From the NCBI GenBank assembly GCA_020698575.1, contig CM036252.1:27047206-27111205 (forward strand): a stretch of 64,000 nt of DNA, given 5' to 3'. Positions 1-10,854 of this stretch are shown here, in pieces. Position numbers and translations under genes: made by a program. The DNA is from Bostrychus sinensis (taxonomy: Eukaryota; Chordata; Actinopteri; Gobiiformes; Eleotridae). The number at the start of each line of letters is the position of its first letter. Position 1 is the stretch's first letter. Below the pieces are notes generated by a model. It did not search any database. It saw only the letters and a list, made by a program, of their open reading frames with translations, and was not told the DNA's origin.

Positions 1-262
1 ACCTCCCTCAATTGTTACTCATGAGAGAATGCCTAAAATACTCACTTTTAAACCGACTGTTTACCAATAAACATAATTAGTTGCAAAATACTCCTCTAGC
101 TGTTTATATTATGACTTATTTTTCCAGCATTTTGTTGCCCCTGTCCCAGCTGTTTGAGATGTGTTGCTCCAATCAAATTCTAATATTTATGAAAAGATAA
201 AAAATGTAGTTTCAACACCTGATATATTGAGTTGATGTTCTATTGTGAATAAAATGATCATG
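1..262 (+). mobile_element. 3' portion of a TACAACCC-family non-autonomous DNA transposon, cut by the window edge
   Basis: The motif TTTTGTTGCCCCTGTCCCAG at about 130 and the stretch around it match the interior of the better preserved element at 46557-46944, which has the related TTTGTTGCCCCTGTCCCAAC. Both continue into an A/T-rich stretch with GTGAATAAAAT or GTAAATAAAAT. The 5' terminus lies outside the window and the 3' inverted repeat is missing or eroded. From memory this family is common in fishes and non-coding; I am not sure of its superfamily (IS4EU or Kolobok-like are candidates). Confidence 0.6.
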
Positions 263-272
263 AGTAGTAGAA

Positions 273-488
273 TTGTGCATGCCTATTTACACTATCCATG
301 TTACAATGTTAACAATCCAGGTACATCAAGGCAACTGTGAAGGTATTGGCCATAAGTTAGAAAAAAAGTTTTGCTGCAAATGCTATATTCAGAACAGAGA
401 TAAGCTCTGGTGTAAGTTTTGTTTCGATGTTACATGTCTGTCACACTTTCCTGACCTCTGTTATATCTGTCTAGAGTGTCTCGTGTGA
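273..488 (+). pseudogene. Cys-rich open frame, possible transposase zinc-ribbon relic
   Basis: A 71-codon frame whose C-terminal half is dense in cysteines: about ten within 40 residues, with CCKC, CKFC and CYIC pairs and a CLSH motif. The spacing recalls the C-terminal zinc-binding domain of piggyBac-type transposases, which follows the DDD catalytic core. No catalytic core is visible upstream; the preceding 260 bases belong to an unrelated element. It could equally be a chance frame. It begins next to the end of the repeat at 1-262 and has no recognisable promoter or splice context. I would not call it a gene. Confidence 0.22.
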
Positions 489-1505
489 AGCAGTAATTGG
501 AGGCTTGCAATGTCAGACAGAAATGCCTAAAGATCAAAAATGTTTCAACACTATTCATCCGTGGACAAGTTGAAGAAAACCAAGACAGTTACCAGTTTAA
601 TAGCAAGGGCAAAGCCAGGCTGTGACAGTATCATGCAGCAGTAACGGGACCTACCAACAAGTGGCAGTCTTGTCCATCTCTTAAGTATTGTCCCTGGTCA
701 AGTGAAATAGTAGCTGGAGGACAAGACACTGGAGTCTTTCTGGGCAGATACAGAAAGGAGACTTCTGGGGGACAGAGACAGTACAATCCATTTTCTGTAG
801 TGTCAGTGATAACCGTCCACTGTCAAAGAGCTCTGGCACAGTCTTTCTCCAGAAGTATTTCCTCTAAGTAATCAGTCAAGATTTAGGAAGACAGTGGTTC
901 CATTGTACAGAGTAGATAAAAGCTTGTACTTCCTGGAACTATAGGAAGCTTTGGGATGACACATGAACATAGGATTGTACTATGTCATTTAACACCAAAT
1001 TTGCATAAAATTCTACATTGCAACTCCTTAAGTGTCTATCATTCAGTTCAATCAGTCATTCACTTCAGTCACTAACTGTCTGTTCCCAGTACTTTATTGG
1101 CAAACTAGAGAATAAAACCAGAAGTACCAACAAGCAGTAAAAGAAATGTAGCTGAAACTACACAGGTACTTAAAAGATGCTCAATCTTCCTCAATAATGC
1201 ACTTTCTAGTTGCAAGTTAAAGATGCCTCTCTGGGCATTGTCCATGGTGTAACCCATGATGGCCTGCATCCTCCGTCAGGCCCAAAGTATCTGAGAAAGT
1301 CTCCAGCCACCAATAACCCTGATAACTCAAAAACAAATCAGATTTTGAAACCTCGCCTTGTCCCAAATGAAGTTTGTTACTGTATGACTCAGTTGTTTCT
1401 TCATCAAATGGACTGAAATTAACTGGGGTTGTTCAATAACATATTCTTTGTCATTAAAACAAATTTGAAGCAATTTGATTAAATAATTAATGTTTTATGG
1501 AAAAC
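489..1505. other. No recognised feature
   Basis: About 1 kb of moderately A/T-rich sequence. I see no repeat family, inverted repeat or convincing coding frame. A 68-codon frame at 1210-1416 has no recognisable motif. Confidence 0.5.
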
Positions 1506-1520
1506 AGTAACAAAAAAGTC

Positions 1521-1542
1521 CTCTGGGGTCAATTCTGACTCC
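1521..1542. repeat. Imperfect palindrome resembling a piggyBac-like subterminal motif
   Basis: GTCCTCTGGGGTCAATTCTG followed by ACTCC forms an imperfect palindrome like the two better ones at 4120-4140 and 4444-4472. In fish piggyBac-like elements a GGGTCA...TGACCC palindrome sits just inside the terminal repeat, next to a GTCCTC motif. It may therefore be the eroded left end of the element whose right end is at 4521. The outer terminal bases are not preserved, so this is tentative. Confidence 0.3.
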
Positions 1543-2698
1543 ATAGCACAACGTTCTGCAATAGATGGACATAGACCTTAATAATCAAAAGAAAATGTGC
1601 AGTTGTTGTCTGTTACTCTCAGACACTATAAATACCAGAAAAAAAAAATCATAAATATGTAGATAAAATACCTATAGAAGTAAAATATCTAAAAAAACTA
1701 CCTAGTTTTTTTTTTCTATTTTAACAAAAATGACCTTCATAATACATATTTTGTGCCAGTAAATCCACCGCTCATTATGTTCTTCACTGCACTGAACAGT
1801 GTTGTAGCCGCTAGTCTATTAGTGAGAGGAGAGTTTGTCCTACAGATACACAAGACTCTGTTTTATGGTGTTGTCATGTTTGAACTGTGTGTTTTTAGTT
1901 TTTCTGAAATCCAGTTACAGCTTGTCTTTGTTTTTTTATTTCCGCGTTAGTCTTGGTTCTGTATTTGGCAAAGCCTAAATTGGGTAACCACAGCCTTTCA
2001 GGGCATTAGGCATGTGCTGGTCTTACATCCTCTTCCCTACTGCATGGTTAGGTAACTCCTGAGCTCTGTGCGTGAGTGTTTTGATCACAGATACAGCTGT
2101 GACTGAATGGATGAAGTGATCCAAAGAAGAGATACTCCTCATTGAAGGTGGGTTTTCTGTAGACTTCTGTTTTTAGATTCCCATCTTCTTCAGTGCCTAC
2201 TGTGCAGTCTAAAAAGAGCAGGCAGATCTGTTTTGGCCTTGCACAGAAAGCTGGATTGTCGTGACATTTGTGACCTCACAAACTCACAAAAATCCATCTA
2301 GTCAGGCTCTCGCTGACTCATTTGGGTCTGACCCAGTTGTGGTATTGGCCAGTGGTGTGGCAGTACTGCTGTGAGTGGGCAGGGTTTAGGCTTACAGAGT
2401 GATTCTTGTCACCAACATGACAATGCGAAAAACCGTAAGGGATGCTGCTATACATTTACAAAACAGCAAGTAGAGTCTGTGTGTTTCTGCCATGTCCCCA
2501 CTGGACTTGATTCTGTGTCAAATAATACATTTCAAACATTGACATTAACGTTGACATTAATTCAATGTGAACAGTGCAGAGCCGTGCTTCCTGATCAGTG
2601 GTTGAGAAAGAGAGAGAAGGGCAGCCTAACGCTACAGACTTCAGTACAGAGCCTAGAGGCCTCTGCACCACAAACAACTGGGAGTACCCAGTATTTTA

Positions 2699-3433
2699 AG
2701 GCCTCGATACACCAAGGCGACTCCCAGACTGCCACCGATAAGACGGAGTGACAGCTCGTTTCTTCTCGTCTCCTCTCGTTCCCTCCCGTTTCCTCAAGTC
2801 GCATGACCTTTTTCCCTCTTCATACACCGAAGCGACAACCGACCTAAAGACCATGTCTTGCGCATGCGCGTGATGTAATTACCCCCCCACCCCCACCCAC
2901 CCACCCAAAGCGGCAGATGGCGCTAGCCTGTGAACAAAGATCAACGGAAGTGACACAATGTTTGCGGAAGACATATGCATGTAGTGCGCCTTGGTCTGCC
3001 ACTGTTCTCAGCTTGTTTGAACATTTGAGAAGCGTGATAAAGGCCGGTTTGGACATTGTTTTGTGTGGATTAGGTGCCGCTGCTCTGTTACTTGAAGAAG
3101 ATAACTTTCTGCACGGAATTGTGAAGAATGCAAAAATGGCGACAGTATGCTGCCACAGCAGTTTTCACCTGGCGTCACTCCGTCACTTCCGCTAAAATTC
3201 CCGTGAGCTGATAGGGGTGGCAGCTGTAGTGCTAGGCCTATCAGAGCTTCGTGCCAAAGACCAAAGACGCCACTTCAACAAGGCCAATCGGCAGGAAACT
3301 AGTCAGACGGCCTCCGTCCTGGAGCGATGGGGGCAGATGGTGCATACATATCAAAAGGACGGAAATGAGTGACATGGAAGAACCGTAAAGACGGCTTCAG
3401 ATGGGCGATCGTCGCCTTGGTGTATGGAGGCCT
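2699..3433. mobile_element. PIF/Harbinger-type element with TTA target duplication
   Basis: The left end starts AGGCCTCGATACACCAAGGC and the right end, reverse-complemented, starts AGGCCTCCATACACCAAGGC: 19 of 20 terminal bases are inverted repeats. TTA flanks both sides (2696-2698 and 3434-3436), the TWA-type 3-bp duplication typical of PIF/Harbinger. The interior is 735 bp in total. It includes a C-rich run near 2880 and a G+C-richer middle with a 92-codon open frame (2917-3195) that I cannot assign. No Myb-like protein or DDE nuclease frame is recognisable, so the copy is non-autonomous. The near-identical ends suggest younger age than its neighbours. Confidence 0.82.
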
Positions 3434-3949
3434 TTACATGTGAGAGGTAATAAAGTACATATTTCTTTACAGTTTTTATGAGAGCCCAACAGGCAGGGGC
3501 AGTCAGATTTTGGTAGCCTGGTTGACAAAATGATTTGCCCCAGGATGTCAGAGCGGTTTTGTGAGCCATGCATTACACTAAAGCAAAGAGATCTGCAGTT
3601 TATCTGCAGTGTGAAATGACTGTGAGCATAATTTCATTTGATCACTGTTCATACATTCTGATGCAAAACATTGCTTTTGTATGATGTCTGAAGAGTTTTG
3701 ATAAGAAAAATGGAAATTTTCAAAGAAAAGTTTGAATTTGACTTCAATTTTGATAGCAAGAATCACTGTTGATTTTGCTGTGTGAACTGTTTTACAAAGG
3801 AATTTAATAGATAAAGGTGTTATTCAGTTCTGCCATTAAAAAAATTATTATTCAAAAACAGTATCCTCACTAAACTTTAAGAAATACCCTCTAGTAAAAT
3901 GTCAAATAGCCAAAATAATGTTTAGTCAAAGTAATTAGTAGTTTAATTG

Positions 3950-4521
3950 TTTACCTTAACTTAAACTTTTTATTTTTTTTATGTAAACAGTCTTTTTACC
4001 CTTAATTCTAAAATAAAGGGGAAAAAATGGCATTGGGTTGGTCTGAAGTAAGACTAAATGTGGAACACAAAAATATTTGACATTTTATACTATTTGCATT
4101 AAAAAAACAGGCAAACAAATTGGGGTCATTCTGACCCCAAAGACAAGTCGTGTTATTCTGGGCTGCCATTAAAAAAAATTCAAATGATTCAAAAATGGCA
4201 TCTTCCCTCAATTTTGCCATTTCCCACATAGAATGAACCCAAATATTAAAAAAAATATACAGTTAAAAAAAAAAAGTTGCATTTTTTAAACTTAACTAAT
4301 TTTTATGTAAACGTGGTCTTTTTGCCAAAAAAAATCTAAAATCAAGGAAACATTTTGTGTCAGTGGGTTGGTCTGAAATAAGACTAATGGTATAACACAA
4401 AATTATTTGACAAGTTATATTTTAGGCATTAAAAACAGGCAAACAAATTGGGGTCATTCTGACCCCAATTTGTTTGGGGTGACCCAAGGACTGTAAGTGT
4501 AACAGGAGGACAATACGAGGA
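3950..4521. mobile_element. Right-hand region of a piggyBac-like element with a duplicated ~180-bp block
   Basis: Two diverged direct copies of one block lie at about 3966-4141 and 4291-4467. Each includes TTTTTATGTAAAC, TGGGTTGGTCTGAA and AACAGGCAAACAAATTGGGG, and each ends in a palindrome GGGGTCATTCTGACCCC. After the second copy the sequence runs into GGAGGACAATACGAGGATTAA, whose TTAA is at 4522-4525. In fishes, piggyBac-like terminal repeats of the type CCTYGTGTTGTCCTCC next to TTAA have this form. The left terminus is not clear; 1521-1542 is a candidate. No transposase frame survives. Confidence 0.55.
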
Positions 4522-4703
4522 TTAAATCTTCAGAAAGTAAGTAAAGGGCCAAAGAAAAAAATGTTAGTTATGACATATATCCGGAACACAAACTTATATC
4601 TGGAAAGATTATGTTCCATTGCAAGATAGGCCCAAAAAAACAAAATGCAGCTTAGGGTCAGAAAAGTAACTTTGTTTATATGGAGTCTATCAGTGTGAAA
4701 TAT

Positions 4704-4851
4704 AACCATTTGGCGATATGGCTCAACAGAAATAGAATTTAGCCCTGAACTAGCAGATCCCTGGTTCAAGTCCAGATCCACACATACTATATTTACCATT
4801 ACAAGATAGGGTGAATGCCTTGGCAAAGGTCTGTGCTCTCCAAATGCTTCA
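4704..4851 (+). mobile_element. tRNA-headed SINE, family A
   Basis: Contains a Pol III B-box, GGTTCAAGTCC at 4763-4773, preceded by the family string AGCCCTGAACTAGCAGATCC. It ends in GCCTTGGCAAAGGTCTGTGC, TCTCC and AAATGCTT. At least five other copies in the window share this order: head, ATCCC(T)GGTTC, AGACAGGGTCAATGCC, GGTCTGTGCTCTC. The A-box region here is degenerate. Being the copy with the most intact B-box, it is useful for a consensus. Transcription by Pol III is not implied for this decayed copy. Confidence 0.7.
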
Positions 4852-5382
4852 AGTTCAAATCATGTTGTACTCTGGTAGGAAAACTGTATTTTTTCAGTCA
4901 AACCAAAGAGACTTGCAAAAACTCTTTTCTTTTATTGTATAAAACGCCACAAGGCTATAACTTTTGATCATCTTTCCTATCAGACTGAATGTTCCCAAAT
5001 GCATTGACGGCACACAGAGCCTGACTGTTGGCCCACATCACACACTGTAAGCTCTATAATCTATTATAAAACAAGACAATGGACTTACAGAGGCTTACAG
5101 AGTAGATCTGCGTCAGGCTGGAGGAGGAGGTCTGTATACGTTTGTATGCGTGTTGCATGTCTGAAGGCTTTTAATGCTCTGGGCTAAGATGGAAACCCAC
5201 TCAGTCTGGAAAATGGAGAGAGCTTGTACATGACGTGCACCTGGTAAAAAACAATGGATGCACAATTTATAAAAGCATTACTTTATCCATGGCGTGCTAC
5301 AGGTTTGGAAAGTTGGGAAGTTGTGATGAGAAATGCTGAAGATAATAAGGGATTTTTTTACACAATATATTTAATCTGAGAG

Positions 5383-6225
5383 CAGAGGCGCTGCTTGCCA
5401 ATAGGAAAGGGAGGCAAATGTTTGGGGCCCCAGGCCAGAAGGGGCCACCTGAGGGCAGAGCAATTTTATATAAATACAGTCAGTGCAGCAGTGACAAGCT
5501 TGCAATGACAGTGGTAGGCCATCTCAGAAACCCTGAAGGGGCCCCACTGCACTTTCACTTCTCCCTATCACAGAAAGTGCTGTGATCTTGAGTAAACAAA
5601 CAATTAGAGAGAAAGCAGAGGTGAGTAATTGAACTCAGAGCAGTAGTGTGGTTTTGTCAGGATGGGGCATGAGGCACAAAGGAAAAGGACCCAAAAAGCA
5701 GGACTGCAAATAAACTAACTAAATAAACTAACTGGTCAGGCACCCACTTCAGTGGGGCAAGGGGAACAGGATCCGGAGGTGACAGACCACAGACATGGAT
5801 CATGACAGGTCTGCTGCTTTATTCCATTTCTTGAGTATCTACAATGACTTTTTCTAAACTAGGAGATTTTTTATGATACCTAAAAGTGTAGCTTTTAAAC
5901 TCAAGGCAGCAAGCAGTTAAAGATGAAGTTGGGAGTTTGGGGAGAGCTACAGAATGCATTTGGAATTTTTGTTCGACCACGTTCTATGCCAGAGAAATGT
6001 GCAAAATATTTTTATTTCTGTTTTGAGTATTTCATGCCAAGATAAAGAGTTTATGGATGTTTCCAATAAGCAGTAAAAAATGGCCAAACTTTATGGAAAC
6101 TCACCCTCTGCTGGATAAATAGCAGAAGAACATAATTTGCAGGTAAACACAAGTTGATAAATATCGGTTATGGGGCTCCTGTGAATTTTTGTTTTGGGCC
6201 CCAAGAGACCCTTGCAGCACTTCTG
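5383..6225. mobile_element. hAT-type non-autonomous element with 8-bp target duplication
   Basis: The left end reads CAGAGGCGCTGC and the right end, reverse-complemented, CAGAAGTGCTGC. Flanking 8-mers are TCTGAGAG (5375-5382) and TCTGTGAG (6226-6233), matching at 7 of 8. The CAG...CTG ends and 8-bp duplication are hAT hallmarks. Subterminal GGGGCCCC(A) motifs occur at both sides (about 5424 and 6196). The interior has no transposase frame. The segment around 5660-5810 (caggatgggg ... catggatcatgaca) looks like a separate older repeat carried inside. Confidence 0.75.
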
Positions 6226-6259
6226 TCTGTGAGAAGTTTGAGTAATTTGAAAGTTGCAT

Positions 6260-6840
6260 GAGGTTAAAAAAAGTGCATGTAAATATTAAGTAAAATAAGT
6301 ACTCAACACATCATAACAGAAATTTTCTGAGTAAAGGTGCTGTTGACATAAAATTCTAGTCCATATATTCAAAGAAAACCAAACAAATATGTTCAGAAAC
6401 TCAGTTATGTGTAGTAAAATGGAACTGCACAGGGAAAAAGTATAGAACACATGAAGATTGAAAGGTGCAGAAAGGGGTGGTAAGTCAAGACATCATCTGA
6501 AATCTATCAGTGATCTGAAAGCAAGCTCTTTACAAAGCAGTCTCACTCGAAACAACATCTCAGCAAGCAAAGAGCTCTCTCAAGACCTTTGCAACCTTAT
6601 TGTTGTAAAACATACTGATGGCATTGGTTACAGAAGGATTTCTAAACTTGCGAGTGTTCCAGTTAAGCCTGTTGTGGCCACAACCTGCACATGGAAAATA
6701 CATACTTTTACCATGTTAACCAACCATGACCAGGTGCTCCTCCTAAGATTTCTGACAGAAAAGTAAAAAGAATTATCATAAGAGAAGAGTTGTCCAAGAG
6801 ATGGATTCATTGGGGTGTTACCAACATCTGAAAATTTGAT
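6260..6840 (+). pseudogene. Tc1/mariner element with N-terminal transposase relic
   Basis: The frame at 6458-6766 holds SKELSQDLCNLIV followed by GIGYRRISKLASVPV. This aligns by eye with the first helix-turn-helix of Tc1-type transposases (pattern SKELSxDLRxxIVxxHxxGxGYKxISKxLxIPVSTV). The frame then breaks; the following bases (AGAATTATCATAAGAGAAGA) still resemble the GRPRKISxRxxRxIIRE part in another frame. The upstream string GGGAAAAAGTATAGAACACA, with the flanking untranslated region from about 6260, is the usual 5' leader of this fish family. The DDE catalytic half is gone, so it is dead. Confidence 0.72.
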
Positions 6841-6849
6841 GTCAGTAGA

Positions 6850-8080
6850 ACCTTCAACACTTATTTTACCCCATTTTAGAAATATAAAGTTTGGTACTGC
6901 TGGGGTAAGATTAAAAACTCAGAAAGAGAACCAAGCATGCAATGTAAAAACGCATACTTGTGGATGAATAAAGTTGAGTGAAAGTTTATATTTTAAAATG
7001 TATGAAACCTGCATGTTTGATTTGGAAATATATTTAACTATATAACACTTCACTGAAACCTAGTCTTGAGCAGTTGAGAAGTGATACACGCTAGTTAAAG
7101 TGTCTGGGGTGTAGCAAATATGGCTGACACCTTGTATTTGGAGGTGTGGAGTACGAGGAGATGAGAGCTCACACTGTACACCGACAGGGCCAATGCATTA
7201 GTGGGACACACACTCCTGCATTATGGATATGAGCTGCTGCTACAGTACTGTGGAAGAGACTGTCAAACATGGATGAGAAGTTCTGTGGACCTCGAAAGAG
7301 TTTCAGACAAGATTAGACCAGGAATGTTAAAGGCTGAACCAAGACCAAGACAGAATCTGAGAAAAGGGTCAAGACTATTTTAGGATACATGACTGAACAA
7401 AGCAGTTCTAATGTTCACCAATGACAACTGAACCGCTGCATTAACTCAATGTAGCAATGGTATAGTGTTAGATATAGTGCCTTCAACTGGACTCAAAACG
7501 GGTGTTTTAGTTCATGGGTAAATGCTTTATAGACTGAACCATAGAGCTTCCTTTCAATGGTCCACACCAAAAAGGTTTTTCATAATTTTTCCCTTTACTG
7601 ACCTCTTGTGACTAATGTTAGTATCTTCTGGAATATCCCTATCTTATAATGGTACAGAGTCCTTTAAAAATGTCTATATCCAGTTGGTAATCCAAGACAA
7701 CACCAAAACTAATAATTATTTCTTTAGCTCAAGTCAGTTTTCTGTTTTCTTTTTGGCAAGTTAGCAAATCAAACCAGCCTAAACAAAAACACAACTCCCT
7801 AGGTAAAGGTATGAGTAGTATTCATGGTCGGATAGGGACACATCTGAGTTTACAATAATGGTCTTTACCATCTTGATTTAGTGTACATTCCTGCAAAACA
7901 AACTAGCCTAAACAACTAACGCAAGCGAAAACATAAACTTCTGGGTAAAAATAAATTTATGAGCAATATTCTTAGCTGAACAGGAATATGGGGAACTGCA
8001 TAAAATGGTTGGCTTTTAATGAAAATCAGAAATCAGTAGTGGGCCAACATTGAGGGTGTGGATAGGAAGAATTTTCTAAA
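6850..8080. other. No named feature; weak internal duplication
   Basis: Mostly A/T-rich unrecognised sequence. Two diverged direct copies of a ~75-bp stretch lie at about 7765-7850 and 7895-7985, sharing AACCAGCCTAAACAAAAACA versus AACTAGCCTAAACAACTAAC, then GGGTAAA...ATGAG..TATTC. The frame at 7201-7383 has no recognisable domain. Confidence 0.4.
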
Positions 8081-8081
8081 G

Positions 8082-8669
8082 CAGTGATTCTCAAACTTTT
8101 TACAACAAGTACCACCTCAGAAATTTTCTGGCTTTCCAAGTACCATCTTTAATGAAGTAAACCAGGGCTAAGCCAAGATGAAACCAGGACTAAACTGAGA
8201 CTAAAGCAAGACTACAACAGGACTAAAGCAGAACTAAACCAGACTAAACAAAGGCTAAACCAGAACTAAACCTGATCAAACAACCATGTCTAAAACAAGA
8301 CTAAATCAGGAATAGACCAGGAATAAACCAGGTCTAAAGCAGGACTAAGGCAAGACTAAAGCAGGATTAAACTGGAGCTAAACCAGGAGTGATATGGGAC
8401 TAAACCAAGACTAAAATGGGACTAAACCAGTCTGGTTTAGTAACCAGACCAAACAAAGGCTAAACCAGGGCTAAAACAAGACAAAATCAGGTTTAAATCA
8501 GGAATGAACCAGGACTAAACCATGTCTAAATTTGAAAAGACAAATCCAGGAATAAATCTGACTCAAAATTAAAATAAATCAGCACTTGAACTGCAAAAGT
8601 CTCCCACATACCACCAGAAGAAGCCTGCATACCACCAGTGAAACCTGTACCACAGTTTGAGAACCACTG
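8082..8669. mobile_element. hAT-type element carrying a GGACTAAACCA minisatellite
   Basis: The left end CAGTGATTCTCAAACTTTTT and the right end, reverse-complemented, CAGTGGTTCTCAAACTGTGG are inverted repeats. Next to both ends is a motif with CAAGTACCACC or ATACCACCAG. Ends of this CAGTGGTTCTCAAACT type belong to widespread vertebrate hAT families. The interior from about 8155 to 8535 is a tandem array of ~11-13 bp units close to (G)GACTAAACCA. An extra partial terminus, GAGAACCACTA, follows at 8679-8689, suggesting rearrangement. The flanking 8-mers do not match clearly, so the boundary is less certain than for other hAT copies here. Confidence 0.7.
8155..8535 (+). repeat. Minisatellite, ~11-13 bp unit GGACTAAACCA
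   Basis: About 30 irregular units such as CAGGACTAAACTGAGACTAA, with A/G changes and 1-2 base indels. It sits inside the hAT element at 8082-8669 and looks amplified within it. A short stretch with the same unit (GACTAAACCAGGAATAAAAC) occurs inside another hAT element near 61468. Confidence 0.85.
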
Positions 8670-8753
8670 AAAGAATTGAGAACCACTAAAGAATTCTGTA
8701 CCATTAGAACTAGGTCGGTACTGGTACAAGCAAGAAAAATTGTTTGGAAATCT

Positions 8754-8847
8754 ATAGAGTGAAGCATTTACCCCAGAGCTAAAAGATCCCTGGTTCTTCA
8801 AGACAGGGCCCATGCCTTTGCTGAGGTCTGTACTCTGCAAGTGCTAC
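8754..8847 (+). mobile_element. SINE family A, 5' truncated
   Basis: GAAGCATTTACCCCAGAGCT, then AAAAGATCCCTGGTTC, then AGACAGGGCCCATGCC and GAGGTCTGTACTCTGCAAGT, the same order as in the copy at 4704-4851. The B-box is shortened to GGTTCTTC and a stretch between B-box and body is deleted. Confidence 0.6.
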
Positions 8848-8961
8848 ATGTCTGCTCTTAATTTCCTTTTTCTGAATGCATTAATAAAAGTCTTGCATTC
8901 TGAACGTAGCCCTGATTTCTAGGTTCAAATTAGGATTCCGCACCAGCATACAGGCACTGGG

Positions 8962-8963
<2 letters not shown>

Positions 8964-8995
<32 letters not shown>
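8964..8995 (+). repeat. (TG)16 microsatellite
   Basis: Sixteen uninterrupted TG units. Length polymorphism is likely. It creates His-Thr runs in translated frames on the minus strand, which are not real coding. Confidence 0.97.
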
Positions 8996-8996
<1 letters not shown>

Positions 8997-9779
8997 CTGT
9001 GCAGTGATTGACAGCTCCAGTGGATCTCCGTAAGAGGAGGACGTCTCCACCACGATGTGAGCTAGTGAGTGTCCCACATTGGCTCTCGTTATCTGGCTTC
9101 TCCCTTCCCTTCCGAGTGACGCCTCCTCCGGCACCGGCACCCGCACTGACTGACAGACACGCTCAAAAACACCGCCGTTCCTTTGTGTTCCCTCTCCTTT
9201 ATCCACATCCGCAACACTCCGCAAGGCAATGCTCAACAATGACACCACTAAAATGCTAATCAGCTGGTTACAATTAAGAATTCTAACCAGAGAAACAATA
9301 GCGCTTCTAGACAGAGACAAGTGGGATTTAAGGATATTTCTCTGAGCTGTCAAGAAATACGTTGCTCGCTCCTTCTTCAATATGAATGTCATATAAGGTT
9401 TATTAAAAACTATAATTGAAAGTTAGAGAAAAAGTAGGTATGTGACTCACGCTGGGTTAATGTCACTAGATTTATATTGAGTTGTTGTGTGGGCAGATAT
9501 AAGAAAAATTAAAGAAACATATTCGAAACCTGATGTGCTTCTCTCTAAGGCAAAATGATCAAGAATATAGAAGGACGTTTGGTTAGGCCAGATTGGAAAA
9601 GTCAGGCTCTGACAACCCCTTTTACTTTATACCAACAAAAAAGATGACAGATACAAGTTAAAACAGTTACAGATGAAAAATCAAGAAAGTTGAAGAATAT
9701 AAGCTGTTAATGATAAAACAGGAGAACAAACTCAGTCGGTCCAAAACTCGTGATCAAAAGGACAAGATGAAAGCGTCCG

Positions 9780-9976
9780 GAAATGAGTTTCCTCCACAGG
9801 GTTGGGTTGGGCGCTCCCTTAGAAACAGGGTGATAAGCTCAGTCACCCAGGAGGAGCACATCAAGAGGAGCCAACTGAGGTGCCTTGGCAATCTGTTTCA
9901 GATGCCTCATGAGAAAGGGAAGTCTGGGCATTGCTGTTTAGACTGCTGCCCCCAAGTGGCAGAAGATGGATGAATG
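9780..9976 (+). pseudogene. 3' fragment of a non-LTR retrotransposon ORF2, internally deleted
   Basis: The frame encodes GWVGRSLRNRVIS followed by HIKRSQLRCLGNLFQMP, matching the fish LINE pattern ERSQxRWLGHLxRMP near the end of ORF2. It then jumps to KGKSGHCCLDCCPQ, corresponding to REVWASLLRLLPP. The stretch between (the PGRLPxEVFRA region) is deleted. It ends AGAAGATGGATGAATG, like the GATGGATG tail of such elements. I think of the RTE/Rex group but cannot be sure. A second fragment of the same region is at 12085-12135. Confidence 0.68.
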
Positions 9977-10005
9977 TATGGCTTTAATGTGTCTTTCAGG
10001 TAATA

Positions 10006-10022
10006 AATAAAAAAAAAAAAAA
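10006..10022 (+). repeat. A-rich run
   Basis: About 17 adenines, roughly 30 bases beyond the LINE fragment that ends near 9976. It could be an unrelated insertion tail. Confidence 0.6.
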
Positions 10023-10109
10023 CACTAAACAGGACAGAAATATTAGTCAACATACCAAAGAGTAGTGTGGTTCAGAGTTTTCACTATTGGGTGCCATATA
10101 AGGCCTCAG

Positions 10110-10275
10110 TCATCAGATGGTTCATACAGTTGATGATGTTTTGTCTTTGTCCATTCAGAATTGACAAAGTCTCTTGGATGAGAGATGAAACATTTTTAAC
10201 TCCACCAACCACTTCCAGATTTATTTTTAACCTTTGCTTGATTGTGAAAACCAACCTGGATGACTGAGAATCTAT
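10110..10275. mobile_element. Terminal-region fragment of a Penelope-like or related repeat
   Basis: ACAAAGTCTCTTGGATGAGA followed by GATGAAAC is the CTTGGATGAGAGRTGAAACG motif known from a common fish repeat. It is followed by ACCACTTCCAG, then AACCTTTGCTTGATTGTG, ACCAACCTGGATGACTGAGA and ATCT. The inverted form CTCTTATCCAAGAGG occurs in the hairpin at 41213-41416, and CTCATACAAGAGG next to the GIY-YIG relic at 31571-31811. No coding part is present. Confidence 0.45.
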
Positions 10276-10683
10276 CACTTCTACTGGTGGACACAAAAAG
10301 AATCACTGTAGATTGATAAGCTAGTGAAAATATGTATTATTTAGTGTTCCTCATGCATCCTGCTAGATCTTTCATACAGCTGCACTGACTGAAAACTCAG
10401 CCATTCTCAGTCCCAACCCTCCATCCCACAACCAACATGGCAACTCCCTGCACAAAGACGTCCAAAGGCTGGAATATGCAGTTATTGCAGGAGGAATTTC
10501 CATTGCCACAATTTAGTGACAACAGGTTTTATAGACAAGCAGCCACTGGTTCCTTGTTTGAGTCCCCCTTGTATGACACTTTCAAAACGTTAATGACCTA
10601 TATGGCATCTTAAGGTTTAATTTTTATCATGGGTCATTCTCACTTTTTTTTTTCACTACATACATTTAATCTATACTCTTTGT

Positions 10684-10762
10684 GCTGGTTCCAAGCCCAG
10701 ATAAATGGAAAGTGTTGCGTCAGGTAGGGCATCCAGATTAAAGTCTATGCCAATTTTTGATG
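10684..10762 (+). mobile_element. Fragment of a common fish SINE/LINE tail (GGGCATCC type)
   Basis: GCTGGTTCCAAGCCCAGATA, then AATGGAAAGTGTTGCGTCAG and GTAGGGCATCCAGATTAAAG. The same tail appears at 43310-43370, 60034-60095 and, reversed, at 57640-57726. Confidence 0.6.
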
Positions 10763-10854
10763 ATGGTGGCAAAAGAAAAGAAACTCTTCACATTCTGTTT
10801 CTTTACAGAAAATAAGGGAGAACACATTTATTACCATTATTAATAGCAGTGGGT

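Noticed and set aside
2371..2751. 126-codon plus-strand frame
   Set aside because: Its 3' part enters the PIF/Harbinger terminal repeat; the rest is low in motif content with a run of Thr-Leu from a short repeat near 2540.
8925..9392. Longest open frame in the window, 155 codons on the minus strand
   Set aside because: It reads through the TG microsatellite, giving a His-Thr run, and the rest shows no domain or splice context. Its length is explained by the repeat and by chance.
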